From positions 461,311-525,310 of the forward strand of contig CAJQMR010000002.1 in the NCBI GenBank assembly GCA_905479495.1: a stretch of 64,000 bases of DNA, given 5' to 3'. Below the pieces are notes generated by a model that saw only the letters and a program-made list of their open reading frames with translations, had not been told where the DNA came from and searched no databases. A program made the position numbers and the translations under genes. This DNA is from an uncultured Anaerolineae bacterium (GTDB lineage: Bacteria > Chloroflexota > Anaerolineae > Promineifilales > Promineifilaceae). This document shows positions 16,016 to 23,972 of this stretch, piece by piece. Numbering within the stretch: the stretch's first letter is position 1; each line of letters begins with the position of its first letter.

Positions 16016-17773
16016 TTACTCAGCCAAAGCACCGGTTAATCGGTAAATTTGCTCCGGGGTTTGGCGGCCTTTGACCTTCATCGGCTCCAGCGGTTCGGCT
16101 TGCACCCAATCGCGCACCTGTTCGTAGGTGGCGCTGCTGATCAGAATTTCGTCGGCCTGGGCGTTTTCCTGGATGCGCTTGGACAGGTTTACCGCGTCGC
16201 CAATAGCTGAGTAATCCTTGCGCAGGCTGCTGCCCACGTTCCCTGCCACGGCTTCCCCCGTGTGAATGCCAATCCCAAAATGCAGCCGCCGGTCTTCCGA
16301 CAATCCGGCCAGGTAGCGCTGCATATTTTTGCGAATCATCAGCGCAGTGCGAATGGCGCGCTCGGCGTGGTTTTCCTGGGGATTGAGCGGCGTGTTGTAT
16401 AGGGCCATCACTGCGTCACCCATGAATTTGTCGGTTAGCCCCTGGTATTCGTTGATGGCGTAGACAAACTCGGTGAAGTAGCCATTCATAATCTGAATGA
16501 GGTTTTCTGGATCGAGGTGTTCGCTGAAGGTGCTGTAGCCGCGCACGTCGGCAAACAGCACGCTCATGATGCGGCGCTGCGGCCGTTGTGCGGCGTCGAG
16601 GTCACGAATCTGGTCTACCAGAGCAGGCGGCAGATAGCGGCGTACGCTTTCCAGACGCTTCTTTTCGGTCACATCGTCCAGCACCATGGCCACGCCTAAT
16701 GTATCGTGGTCGTAGTCGCGCAGCGGGGTGAGGGTGAGGTTCAGGGAGGTCATGCCGGGGCGCTTGTTGACGACGACATCCACTTCGGTGTTGTGTGCCC
16801 CGCCGTTGGTCCATACGTCGTGGATGAGGGGCTCCACAGGCAGGCCAAGCGTTCCCATGGCAATTTTGTAAGTTTCGTGCATAACGGCCGTATCTGGGAA
16901 ACCCAAAATGCGTTCGGCCGCCCGGTTGTACAGAGCAATCCGCTCTTCTTCATCAATGGTGATGACGCCGCTGGCGATGGAGGCAAATACGTTGTCCATC
17001 AAATCGCGCATTTCCGTGATTTCGATCAGGTTGGCCTGGGTTTGGCGGAACAGGCGGGCATTGTCGATAGCCACAGCAGCCTGGTTGGCAAAGGAAGCCA
17101 GCAAATCCCGGTCGGTGTTGCCAAACACTCCCGCAGCGATGCGGTTATCGGCGTAAATGACGCCCGTGATGTCATCTTTGATTTTGAGGGGGACGCACAA
17201 GATGGAGCGCAGGTTATAGCTGATGATGCTTTCCTGGGCGGCAAAGCGGCTGTCTGATTGGGCATTCATCGTCACTACCGGTTCGCCCGTTTCAGCGACG
17301 GTGCGCACAATGCTCCGGCTAATCTCAAAGGCCGACGATTTTTCAATCGTTTCCCGATCGACATTGCGGTAAAGGCTTACCTCTTGCTCACCGGTTTCTT
17401 CATCTTTCAGCAGCAAAATAGCCCGCTCGGCCTTGGTTAGGTCGATGATGGAATCCATCACAAAGCCCAACACTTCATTCAGGTCCAAAGATGAGTTAAT
17501 CACCCGGCTAATTTCTTGTAGAGCCTGAAGTTGTTCCTGCTCTTTTTGCTGCTCTTTGAAACGGCGTTCCAAATCTTCCAGGTTGCGCCGCACATGCACC
17601 AGCAGGCGGGCAAGCTCGTCGCTGGACTGGGTGGCGGCTCTTTGAGCAATTTCGGCGCGAGTGGTGATGAGGGTTTGGTGTTGTTGATTAACGGTACTGC
17701 CAAGGTTATCAATCAGATCGCGGAGCTGCTTGATATTGGACTGAATCTGAGTAATTGATGGTTGTTCGTTCAA
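16016..17773 (-). CDS. Class III adenylate/guanylate cyclase with coiled coil, GAF and PAS domains
   Basis: 585 residues from a TTG at 17773 with AGAGGA upstream; a second TTG at 17869 would add 32 poorly supported residues. A coiled coil (about residues 10-105, rich in Q/E/R) leads to a GAF domain (about 115-275, CVPLKIKDDITGVIYADN), a PAS domain (about 290-400, ASGVITIDEEERI) and the cyclase. The cyclase holds metal Asp residues in VLFADVRGYS and KFMGDAVM, base-recognising Lys and Asp (DKFMGD, SAIGDAVN) and the transition-state Asn/Arg in NLSKR, so it should be an active homodimer making cAMP. There is no membrane segment; GAF and PAS probably sense a small ligand or redox state in the cytoplasm. 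Confidence 0.9.
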   Translation of the reverse strand: MNEQPSITQIQSNIKQLRDLIDNLGSTVNQQHQTLITTRAEIAQRAATQSSDELARLLVHVRRNLEDLERRFKEQQKEQEQLQALQEISRVINSSLDLNEVLGFVMDSIIDLTKAERAILLLKDEETGEQEVSLYRNVDRETIEKSSAFEISRSIVRTVAETGEPVVTMNAQSDSRFAAQESIISYNLRSILCVPLKIKDDITGVIYADNRIAAGVFGNTDRDLLASFANQAAVAIDNARLFRQTQANLIEITEMRDLMDNVFASIASGVITIDEEERIALYNRAAERILGFPDTAVMHETYKIAMGTLGLPVEPLIHDVWTNGGAHNTEVDVVVNKRPGMTSLNLTLTPLRDYDHDTLGVAMVLDDVTEKKRLESVRRYLPPALVDQIRDLDAAQRPQRRIMSVLFADVRGYSTFSEHLDPENLIQIMNGYFTEFVYAINEYQGLTDKFMGDAVMALYNTPLNPQENHAERAIRTALMIRKNMQRYLAGLSEDRRLHFGIGIHTGEAVAGNVGSSLRKDYSAIGDAVNLSKRIQENAQADEILISSATYEQVRDWVQAEPLEPMKVKGRQTPEQIYRLTGALAE

Positions 17774-17873
17774 CGCTGCATCCTCTGGCTGGTATTTGAC
17801 GTAAACCGCAAAATGCTTTTGGAAAACCCTATGGAAAATCGCGGTTAACGTATATTTACTACAAAACAACAGG

Positions 17874-18258
17874 AGGCTATGACAAACTGCAACCCCTTTG
17901 GGCCTGACCGTTTATAACTTTGATTTTGGTAGACGATCAAGCTTCATGGATGCGTTTCCTGATGAAACGTTGTTGTGAAACGCACCCTTTATGTAAACTG
18001 CAAGGACAAGTGGTGTTTAAATCTTATTAAACAGTATAACAGCTTTTATTACAATCTAGCTGACTATCTTTTTTTATTGTGTAGGCAGGCCGCAAATTTT
18101 CCGTAAATGATCGGTGAAGGTGAATATGGTAAGCATTCTGTAAGCCTCTTTTAAGCTATGTGGCGTAGACTTGGTTAGTAATTGGTAAACGGCAGGTCAG
18201 TAAACAGTGAAAAGTGGACTGGATTCGGATTACTGAAAACTGCTCTGGAGGTCAACAG
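17874..18258. other. Divergent intergenic region with a hairpin
   Basis: This 385-base spacer separates the cyclase and the thioredoxin-like gene, which diverge, so it must hold both promoters; I could not pick convincing -35/-10 pairs. TGCGTTTC (17951-17958) and GAAACGCA (17977-17984) form a stem, with GTTTC and GAAAC nested inside as an alternative. It has no coding sequence and no copy of the ACGGCCGT palindrome. Confidence 0.5.
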
Positions 18259-18888
18259 ATGGGACAAAAACAGATATGGTGGGGAACGGCCGTTTTTCTT
18301 ATACTGCTGCTTGTGGTGGCCTGTACCGCCCCAGCTGGCGAGGAGCCAGCCAGCAGCACAACTGCGCCGCCCACTACTATAACGACAATGGCAGAGGAAA
18401 AAGAGGAGATTGTGGTGGACTTACCCGACATGGGCGGAGCGCCCGAATTTCTGAATGACGTCTGGCTCAATAGCGATGGTCCGGTAACGCTGGCCGCCCA
18501 GCGGGGCAAGGTGGTGCTGTTGGAGTTCTGGACCTTTGGTTGAATTAATTGTCAACGGACGATTCCTTGGGTCAAGGAATGGCAAGCACAGTACGAAGGC
18601 GACGACTTTACCGTTATCAGTATTCATTATCCAGAATTTGCTTACGAACGTGAGGTGGATAATGTGCGGGATGCCCTGGCGCGATTCGAAATCACCTACC
18701 CGGTAGCCATCGACAATGACCGGCAAACCTGGCGGGCTTACAATCAGCGCTATTGGCCGACAACATATTTAATTGATAAGAACGGCCGTATCCGTTACCA
18801 GCACATTGGTGAATTTAGCCGTGGCTCCGATTTGGAAGCCGTGGCCGCCATCGAAACGCTGATGGCCGAACCCGATCCGGTTGAATAG
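18259..18888 (+). CDS. Lipoprotein thioredoxin (TlpA-like), candidate selenoprotein with in-frame UGA
   Basis: The start at 18259 has GGAGG nine bases upstream. A lipoprotein signal (FLILLLVVAC) leads into a TlpA/redoxin fold. After LLEFWTFG comes a TGA (18541-18543), then INCQRTIPWVKEW in the same frame, with no other stop to TAG at 18886. Relatives carry FWTFGCINC here, so the TGA replaces the first Cys of a C-x-x-C redox site, giving U-I-N-C. The rest is intact: HYPEFAYERE, the cis-Pro region RYWPTTYLID and NGRIRYQHIGE. Full length is 209 residues with selenocysteine. A bSECIS-like hairpin follows the TGA (18562-18580). A point mutation of TGC/TGT is the alternative, but the hairpin and the undecayed downstream half favour decoding. 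It would act as a membrane-tethered reductant outside the cell. Confidence 0.8.
18541..18582 (+). promoter_or_regulatory. Candidate bacterial SECIS element with its UGA codon
   Basis: After TGA at 18541, ATTCCTT (18562-18568) and AAGGAAT (18574-18580) form a perfect 7-bp stem with loop GGGTC. The loop starts 25 bases after the UGA and begins with G. Both features fit the known bacterial SECIS rules (apical loop 16-37 bases after UGA, G in the first two loop positions). SelB would be the reader. Confidence 0.65.
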
Positions 18889-18944
18889 TTGGTGAACGGG
18901 GCAGGCGGTTGCTTGCCAAACGGTTATAAATTCGCTACTTTTGT

Positions 18945-18974
18945 GGGCGCAGCCAAATGCTGCGCCCTTTTTAT
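18945..18974 (+). terminator. Rho-independent terminator of the thioredoxin-like gene
   Basis: GGGCGCAGC and GCTGCGCCC form a perfect 9-bp stem with loop CAAAT, followed by TTTTTATT. It lies 57 bases after the TAG at 18888, which supports transcription and translation through the internal UGA to that stop. Confidence 0.9.
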
Positions 18975-18990
18975 TGATAATCCGTTGTAC

Positions 18991-19011
18991 GGGCGACCCG
19001 CCGGGTCGCCC
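18991..19011. repeat. GGGCGACCC palindrome
   Basis: GGGCGACCC, a 3-base centre, GGGTCGCCC. It resembles a GC-rich dispersed repeat and lies 13 bases before the Rieske gene start, where it could hinder or shape translation initiation. Confidence 0.55.
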
Positions 19012-19024
19012 CTCCCATAAACTT

Positions 19025-19372
19025 ATGAACCTATTTCGCTCCAAAGCGACGCCCGATGCTGCGGGCTACTTCACCACCGTTTCTGCCGAAGCTGTGCAGG
19101 CAGACCAGATGACGGCCGTTACCATTAACGGCCACAAAATTATTCTCACCAGCTGGGATGGCCAGCTGTATGCTTTCTCCGCTGAATGCCCCCACGCCTC
19201 ATCCGACTTTGCCAAAGGCTGGCTCAGCCGCTACAAAGTGACCTGTTCCGACCACGAATATTGCTGGGACATTCGCAACGGCCGTATCCTCTGGCCTGAA
19301 GACGAAACCTATCGCCTCAAAAAATACCCCGTCAAAGTGGAAGCAGGCATTGTGAAGGTGAAGCTTGAGTGA
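19025..19372 (+). CDS. Rieske [2Fe-2S] ferredoxin-like protein
   Basis: 115 residues from the ATG at 19025; upstream in-frame codons cross the terminator and palindrome and are discarded. The cluster motifs are ECPHAS (C-x-H) and TCSDHEYCWDIRNG (C-x2-H), 20 residues apart, in the order expected for small Rieske ferredoxins of dioxygenase or nitrite-reductase-small-subunit type. No signal peptide or membrane helix is present, so it should be a soluble cytoplasmic electron carrier. It overlaps the next gene's TTG start by eight bases, so translation of the two may be coupled although their products act in different places. Confidence 0.9.
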   Translation: MNLFRSKATPDAAGYFTTVSAEAVQADQMTAVTINGHKIILTSWDGQLYAFSAECPHASSDFAKGWLSRYKVTCSDHEYCWDIRNGRILWPEDETYRLKKYPVKVEAGIVKVKLE

Positions 19373-21377
19373 GCCTAATTTGCCACAGCGGGCACAGAGG
19401 AAAAAGAGGTTGGAGAGAGGGTTGGTGGGGCTGTGGTTTATCTTTGGGGTGACGCTGCTGCTGTTGTTGTGGGAATTGGGGCAAACGGCCGTTTCCGTGC
19501 GGGGTAAAAGCGCGCCGCTGCCATTAGAAACAGCCATCTCCACAGAACAGCAGCAGGCACAACAATTGGCCCTGGCTGATGGGCGTGTACAACAGTTGAC
19601 CAATGGTCAGCGCAGCGAAGTGTTTGGCGTGCGCCATATGGGGCAGCAGTTTACGCAGGCCAGCGCTGCTTGTGCCACGGCCGTTTGCTACCAGGTAGAA
19701 ATTTACAGCTTTGATGAAAACGGCACGGTAACGGCCGTTGTAGATACCGATGCCGGGGTGGTGCTTGATGTGCTGCATCAGCCAAACATGCAGCCGGGCA
19801 TTAACCAGCGGCTAGCCAACCGCGCCCTCCAGTTGGCTCTGAACGACGCTGGCGTCATTGCTGAACTAGGTTTTCAGCCTGAGCAGGCCGACATGGCTCC
19901 TGTGGCTGCGGGGCTGCGCGGTTCGGCTTGCGACCAGGGGCATTTATGTGCTGGACCAACGTTTCGTGTTGGCAACCGCATCTTGTGGGCGATTGTTGAT
20001 CTCACCACAGAAACCGTAGCCGGGCTGCGCTGGACCTCTGTTTCTGACGATGGCAGCTTTGTGCCGTATGAACCGGAGGGCGGTTTTTGCCCCGCGCCTG
20101 GCAGCGCCAACCGGGATGGCTGGGCCTTGAGCTATGAAACAACCGGCACTGATGGCCTGCGCGTTTACGATGTGACCTACCAGGGGCGTGCCGTCCTCAC
20201 CAGCGCTTCTTTGCCCGAATGGCATGTCGATTACAATGGCGAATACTTTTACCCCGGCTTTTTTGATGTGACTGGTTGTGGGGGCAGCGGCGGGGGCTTC
20301 TCCATCCCGCCGTTTGGGGAAACCGTGGTGCAAGATTTGCTCGATGGCAGCACGGTGATTGGTTTTGAGGTTGTACAGGATTTTCGCATGGGGGCCTGGG
20401 GGCAGGCATGTAATTATCGTTATGAGCAGCATTATCAATTTTTTGCAGACGGCCGTTTCCGGGTCGTCGTGGGTGCTTTTGGCCGGGGCTGCGGGGATGA
20501 TCCAGCGTTACAGCAGCCTGTCTACCGCCCTGTGGTGCGCATAGACATCGCTGTGGATGGCGATGCCAACGATAGTTTTGCCGTGTGGGATGGCCAGCAG
20601 TGGACTGTTCAAACCAACGAAACGTACCGCACGCCGTATGAATCACCGGGGTTTGGCCCGCATGATCTCACCGCAGCCAGCGTGGGTTGGTGGGTGATGG
20701 ACGCCGCTGGGGCTGGCTTTTACATCGAGCCGGGGTTAGGCCAGTTTGACGATGGCGGTACAGGTGACGATCCCTTCGTTTACATAACGCTGCACAAGCC
20801 AGAGGAAGGCGATACCGATCTGCCCATTTTCAGCCCGCCGGGGCCAAGTTACTGCTGCAACGATGACCATTTGCAGGGGCCAGATATTTTTGTCAATGAT
20901 GAGCCCATTGCCAGCGCAAATCTGGTGCTGTGGTATGTGCCCCAATCCATCACGGACCGGCTGCCAGAAGCTGAAGACGGCGACGGCCGTTATTGCTGGA
21001 CGGTCAATGGCGAACCCACCCCAGAAACGTATCCCTGCTTTGCCGGACCGATGTTTACCCCGTTTGGCTTTGACGGGGGTGGGGTTGCGGCCAATTTTGC
21101 GGTGAGTCCGACGACGGTGAACTTTCCCGAAACGGCCGTTTTCACAAACACCACCAGTATCACGGGCAGCATCCCGGTAAACTACAGTTGGGATTTTGGC
21201 GATGGGCAAACGGCCGTTACCAGCAGCACTGATTTTGAGATGAGCTATCTCACGAACGGTGTGTTCACGCCAACCTTAACGGCCGATGCATTTGTCTGGG
21301 GGGTGGATACGGCCGTAGGGCCAGCCATCACCGTGAATGTGGAAAATACTTATTTGCCTTTGGTCAAACGGCCGTAA
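19365..21377 (+). CDS. Secreted copper-amine-oxidase-like protein with PKD domain
   Basis: 670 residues, TTG start overlapping the Rieske stop. A membrane anchor or uncleaved signal lies at residues 20-38 (LVGLWFIFGVTLLLLLW). Residues 50-170 look like the small amino-terminal domains of copper amine oxidases. The segment ACNYRYEQHYQFFADG recalls the amine oxidase cofactor-Tyr region (NY-D/E-Y ... DG), and many Cys residues fit an extracytoplasmic place. From about residue 590 a PKD domain (NYSWDFGDGQTAV) follows, and the protein ends TYLPLVKRP, a tail shared with two neighbours. The amine oxidase link is by pattern only; the copper-binding His set was not confirmed, so the enzyme may be inactive or different. 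Confidence 0.6.
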   Translation: MSEPNLPQRAQRKKRLERGLVGLWFIFGVTLLLLLWELGQTAVSVRGKSAPLPLETAISTEQQQAQQLALADGRVQQLTNGQRSEVFGVRHMGQQFTQASAACATAVCYQVEIYSFDENGTVTAVVDTDAGVVLDVLHQPNMQPGINQRLANRALQLALNDAGVIAELGFQPEQADMAPVAAGLRGSACDQGHLCAGPTFRVGNRILWAIVDLTTETVAGLRWTSVSDDGSFVPYEPEGGFCPAPGSANRDGWALSYETTGTDGLRVYDVTYQGRAVLTSASLPEWHVDYNGEYFYPGFFDVTGCGGSGGGFSIPPFGETVVQDLLDGSTVIGFEVVQDFRMGAWGQACNYRYEQHYQFFADGRFRVVVGAFGRGCGDDPALQQPVYRPVVRIDIAVDGDANDSFAVWDGQQWTVQTNETYRTPYESPGFGPHDLTAASVGWWVMDAAGAGFYIEPGLGQFDDGGTGDDPFVYITLHKPEEGDTDLPIFSPPGPSYCCNDDHLQGPDIFVNDEPIASANLVLWYVPQSITDRLPEAEDGDGRYCWTVNGEPTPETYPCFAGPMFTPFGFDGGGVAANFAVSPTTVNFPETAVFTNTTSITGSIPVNYSWDFGDGQTAVTSSTDFEMSYLTNGVFTPTLTADAFVWGVDTAVGPAITVNVENTYLPLVKRP

Positions 21378-21425
21378 AATGGTCGCCGCGTTTTGGGAGC
21401 GCGGTTAGAAAACGCGGCGACAGAT

Positions 21426-22775
21426 TTATCCAGAACAAGTGTATCCGGTGCCGTTGCCAAATACCAGGGGCAGATAGACAAAATGGTCAAGCACCGCGCC
21501 TGCTGGTCGTGCGCCGCTGCTGGATTGAATCTGGTAGATGGTGCCGCTGTGGCTGGCGACGTACAGTTCGCCATCACAGCCTTCGCCAAACGTGCTGGGG
21601 AAGTTCACACCAATGCCGCCCAGCGGCGTAATGTTCCAACCGCCGCTGTTTTGGGCCAGCCAAAAGTTCCCACTGCCAAAGTCGGCGTAAATATAGATGC
21701 CGTTAAGCGACGGGTAATTATTGCCACGATAAACATAGCCGCCGGTGATGGCATTGCCTGAATCATTGCCGCTGCCGTGCGGATACACATCAAAAGGAAA
21801 TTGATAGTTGGAGATGTCGCCACAATTGGTGGGATCAAATGTTACATTTCCCTCGTAGCAGCGCCAGCCGTAATTTTCACCGCCCGCGCTGCTGGCTGGT
21901 TGGAAATTGACCTCTTCCCAGTCGAATTGGCCCACGTCAGCAATGTAATAATCAAACGTTTCCCGATCGAAGCTAGCACGCCAGGGGTTACGCAAGCCAG
22001 AGGCCCAAATTTCGTTACAAATGCCATCGCTGCCTGCGATAAAGGGATTATCGTTGGGAATGGTGTAGGGCGGCGTGGCCCCGCCGGTTATGGTGCCGCA
22101 GTCGGGTGCCAGGCCACTGTTGCCATCAACGTTAATGCGCAACACTTTGCCTAGCAGCTTGGTCATATCCTGGGCGTTGCCAATGCCGTCTGTATGGCCG
22201 GTGCCTGTGTCACCGCCGCCGCCACCGTCGCCTGTGGCGATGTAGAGGTAGCCATCTTGAGGGCCAAAGTTCAGGTCGCCGCCATTATGATTATCGTTGG
22301 GTTGGCCGATACGCAGAATTTCAACGGCGCTGTTGGGATCAGCTACATTGGGGTCGCTACTGACGGTGTAGCGGGCAATGATTGTGTCGCCATTATCTGT
22401 TGCATCTTTATAGTTCGTATAGTTCACGTAGAAATAGGGCGTGCTTGGATAATCAGGATGAAAAGCCAACCCTAACAGGCCTTGCTCTGGGTGAGCGGTA
22501 TCGACGAAGGAGCTGATGTCCAGAAATGGTGTCGGCAGCATGTTGCCGTCGGGGTCGATAATACGAATAATGCCGGACTGCTCCACGATGAAAAGGCGGT
22601 CATCCCCAGCGTTGGCGATGTCTACCGGCAGGGTGAAGCCGCTTTCGATGGGAACGGCCGTAATGGCTAACCCATTTGGTGCTTCTGGGGGTGCGGGTTG
22701 GGCGGAAACGGCCGTCCCGCTCAGCCACCCTACAATCACAAATAATCCTGCTAACACAATCCAACGCTTCTTCAT
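21426..22775 (-). CDS. Secreted PQQ-dependent sugar dehydrogenase-like protein (GSDH fold)
   Basis: 449 residues from the ATG at 22775 (GAGGAG upstream). A signal peptide ends near VSAQ. A six-bladed propeller of the soluble glucose dehydrogenase family follows: PVDIANAGDDRLFIVEQSG, GLLGLAFHPDY, NHNGGDLNFGPQDGYLYIATGDGG, SGLRNPWRASFDRE, ADVGQFDWEEVN and ITGGYVYRG. The His/Gly-rich NHNGG and GDGG segments are the usual PQQ/Ca region. It ends FVYLPLVFGNG plus a short Cys tail. It probably oxidises sugars outside the cell. A paralogue with a lipobox lies two genes away; the two are clearly related but differ in anchoring. Confidence 0.9.
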   Translation of the reverse strand: MKKRWIVLAGLFVIVGWLSGTAVSAQPAPPEAPNGLAITAVPIESGFTLPVDIANAGDDRLFIVEQSGIIRIIDPDGNMLPTPFLDISSFVDTAHPEQGLLGLAFHPDYPSTPYFYVNYTNYKDATDNGDTIIARYTVSSDPNVADPNSAVEILRIGQPNDNHNGGDLNFGPQDGYLYIATGDGGGGGDTGTGHTDGIGNAQDMTKLLGKVLRINVDGNSGLAPDCGTITGGATPPYTIPNDNPFIAGSDGICNEIWASGLRNPWRASFDRETFDYYIADVGQFDWEEVNFQPASSAGGENYGWRCYEGNVTFDPTNCGDISNYQFPFDVYPHGSGNDSGNAITGGYVYRGNNYPSLNGIYIYADFGSGNFWLAQNSGGWNITPLGGIGVNFPSTFGEGCDGELYVASHSGTIYQIQSSSGARPAGAVLDHFVYLPLVFGNGTGYTCSG

Positions 22776-22793
22776 GCCACTACTCCTCACGGT

Positions 22794-22815
22794 GGTCAAG
22801 TTTACAAACTTGACC
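22794..22815. repeat. 22-bp palindrome, GGTCAAG family
   Basis: GGTCAAGTTT, a 2-base centre, AAACTTGACC, followed by TAC. Same outer arms and same following bases as the copy at 8087-8108 but different inner bases, which indicates a repeat family with compensating changes. Confidence 0.65.
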
Positions 22816-22824
22816 TACAAAGCT

Positions 22825-23943
22825 TTAATTACAAGAGCCTGGGCTAACAACAGATGTGCCGGAACCAATAACCATTGGCAGATAGCTGAATACATCTGCT
22901 GTGCCCTGGATGATGGGCGCAGGTGCGGCGCTTTGGGCGGCAGCAAAACATTGAAAATGGAAATTGAGGCCATACAATCCGGTGACTTGATGATATTGTC
23001 CCCAATCATGCGCGGTGACGCCTGCCAAATTGGGCTCAAACTCATGAGGAATGCCCAGGCTGTTAAGCTGGATGTCCAAATCGTCATTGCCCCCACCTTG
23101 TCCAGCCGCGCCGTCACCAATGCCATCGACGAGGCGAATTTGCAGCCCGTTGGCTTTAATGCTGGCGGCGTTACTGTCAGTGATGTTGGAAATCATGTCG
23201 GCGGATTCTGGGTAATCGCCAAGATAGGGAAAGGTTGGCCCAGCCGAATTAGGAATCGTTTCATAAGTAGCCCCAGCATAGGCAATGGTGGAGCAGAACT
23301 GGTCTGAGAATTTGAAGGCAAGCTTGATGGCACCCCGTGCGCCCATAGAAAAGCCTTCAAGGGCCCGGCCGCTTCGGTCGGCAACGGTGCGGAAATTGGC
23401 ATCAATAAAAGGAATCACATCATTCATAATGACCGATTCTGAAAGGATCGGAAAAGTAGAGCTGGGGCCTTCGTCTGTTTTATCAGTCCAATCGTTATAA
23501 AAACTTCTTGCCCCACCATTGACAAAAACAAGGATTGCCTCATCGGCAAGACTATTGTCGATGTAGCTGGGCAAACTGCCGCTGCCGTTGTTAAAAAACG
23601 TGCTGTTGCTAAAGTAGGAAAAGTAGTTGAATTCGTTGCCGTTGATGCCGTGCAGCAAATAAATGACCGGGTACGATTGGTTGCTGCTGTTGTAGCTGGG
23701 CGGGGTGTACACGTTGAAACCTACTACGTTGTAGGGCGTTTTAAGCGTATTGCTTTCCAGTGTGCAATGTTCCAGAGTCCCCTGTCCATTGCTGGGTAAA
23801 GTAAGGGTACCCGCATTCCAGTATTTATCTTTATTGACGATAATATCTGCCCGCACAGGCTGGGCAACGATGATAAGAATGGCAGAGAGTATGCCAAAAA
23901 GAACGAACAGGCTTAAGAAGCGCTGCTTGGATAATGGTGTCAT
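22825..23943 (-). CDS. Secreted alpha/beta-fold esterase (feruloyl/enterochelin esterase type)
   Basis: 372 residues; AAGGAG lies nine bases before the ATG. The signal peptide ends near PVRAD. The PF00756-type fold shows VIYLLHGINGNEFNYF (oxyanion loop), the nucleophile GFSMGARGAIKLA, candidate acid in RLVDGIGDG and catalytic His in AHDWGQYH. Such enzymes cleave ester links of plant or siderophore compounds, or act as mycolyl-like transferases; the substrate is unknown. The carboxyl end has FSYLPMVIGSG, the same tail pattern as its neighbours. It lies between two GSDH paralogues on the same strand, suggesting one secreted carbohydrate-processing set. Confidence 0.87.
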   Translation of the reverse strand: MTPLSKQRFLSLFVLFGILSAILIIVAQPVRADIIVNKDKYWNAGTLTLPSNGQGTLEHCTLESNTLKTPYNVVGFNVYTPPSYNSSNQSYPVIYLLHGINGNEFNYFSYFSNSTFFNNGSGSLPSYIDNSLADEAILVFVNGGARSFYNDWTDKTDEGPSSTFPILSESVIMNDVIPFIDANFRTVADRSGRALEGFSMGARGAIKLAFKFSDQFCSTIAYAGATYETIPNSAGPTFPYLGDYPESADMISNITDSNAASIKANGLQIRLVDGIGDGAAGQGGGNDDLDIQLNSLGIPHEFEPNLAGVTAHDWGQYHQVTGLYGLNFHFQCFAAAQSAAPAPIIQGTADVFSYLPMVIGSGTSVVSPGSCN

Positions 23944-23972
23944 GAGGGTACTCCTTGTAATGATGACTTTAT

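Noticed and set aside
17869..17869. TTG at 17869 as start of the cyclase
   Set aside because: No ribosome site and an atypical amino end; the TTG at 17773 has AGAGGA at a good distance.
18541..18543. TGA as a simple nonsense mutation making a pseudogene
   Set aside because: The downstream half is undamaged, the terminator follows the distal stop, and a hairpin meeting bSECIS rules sits at the correct distance. It is kept only as the alternative explanation.
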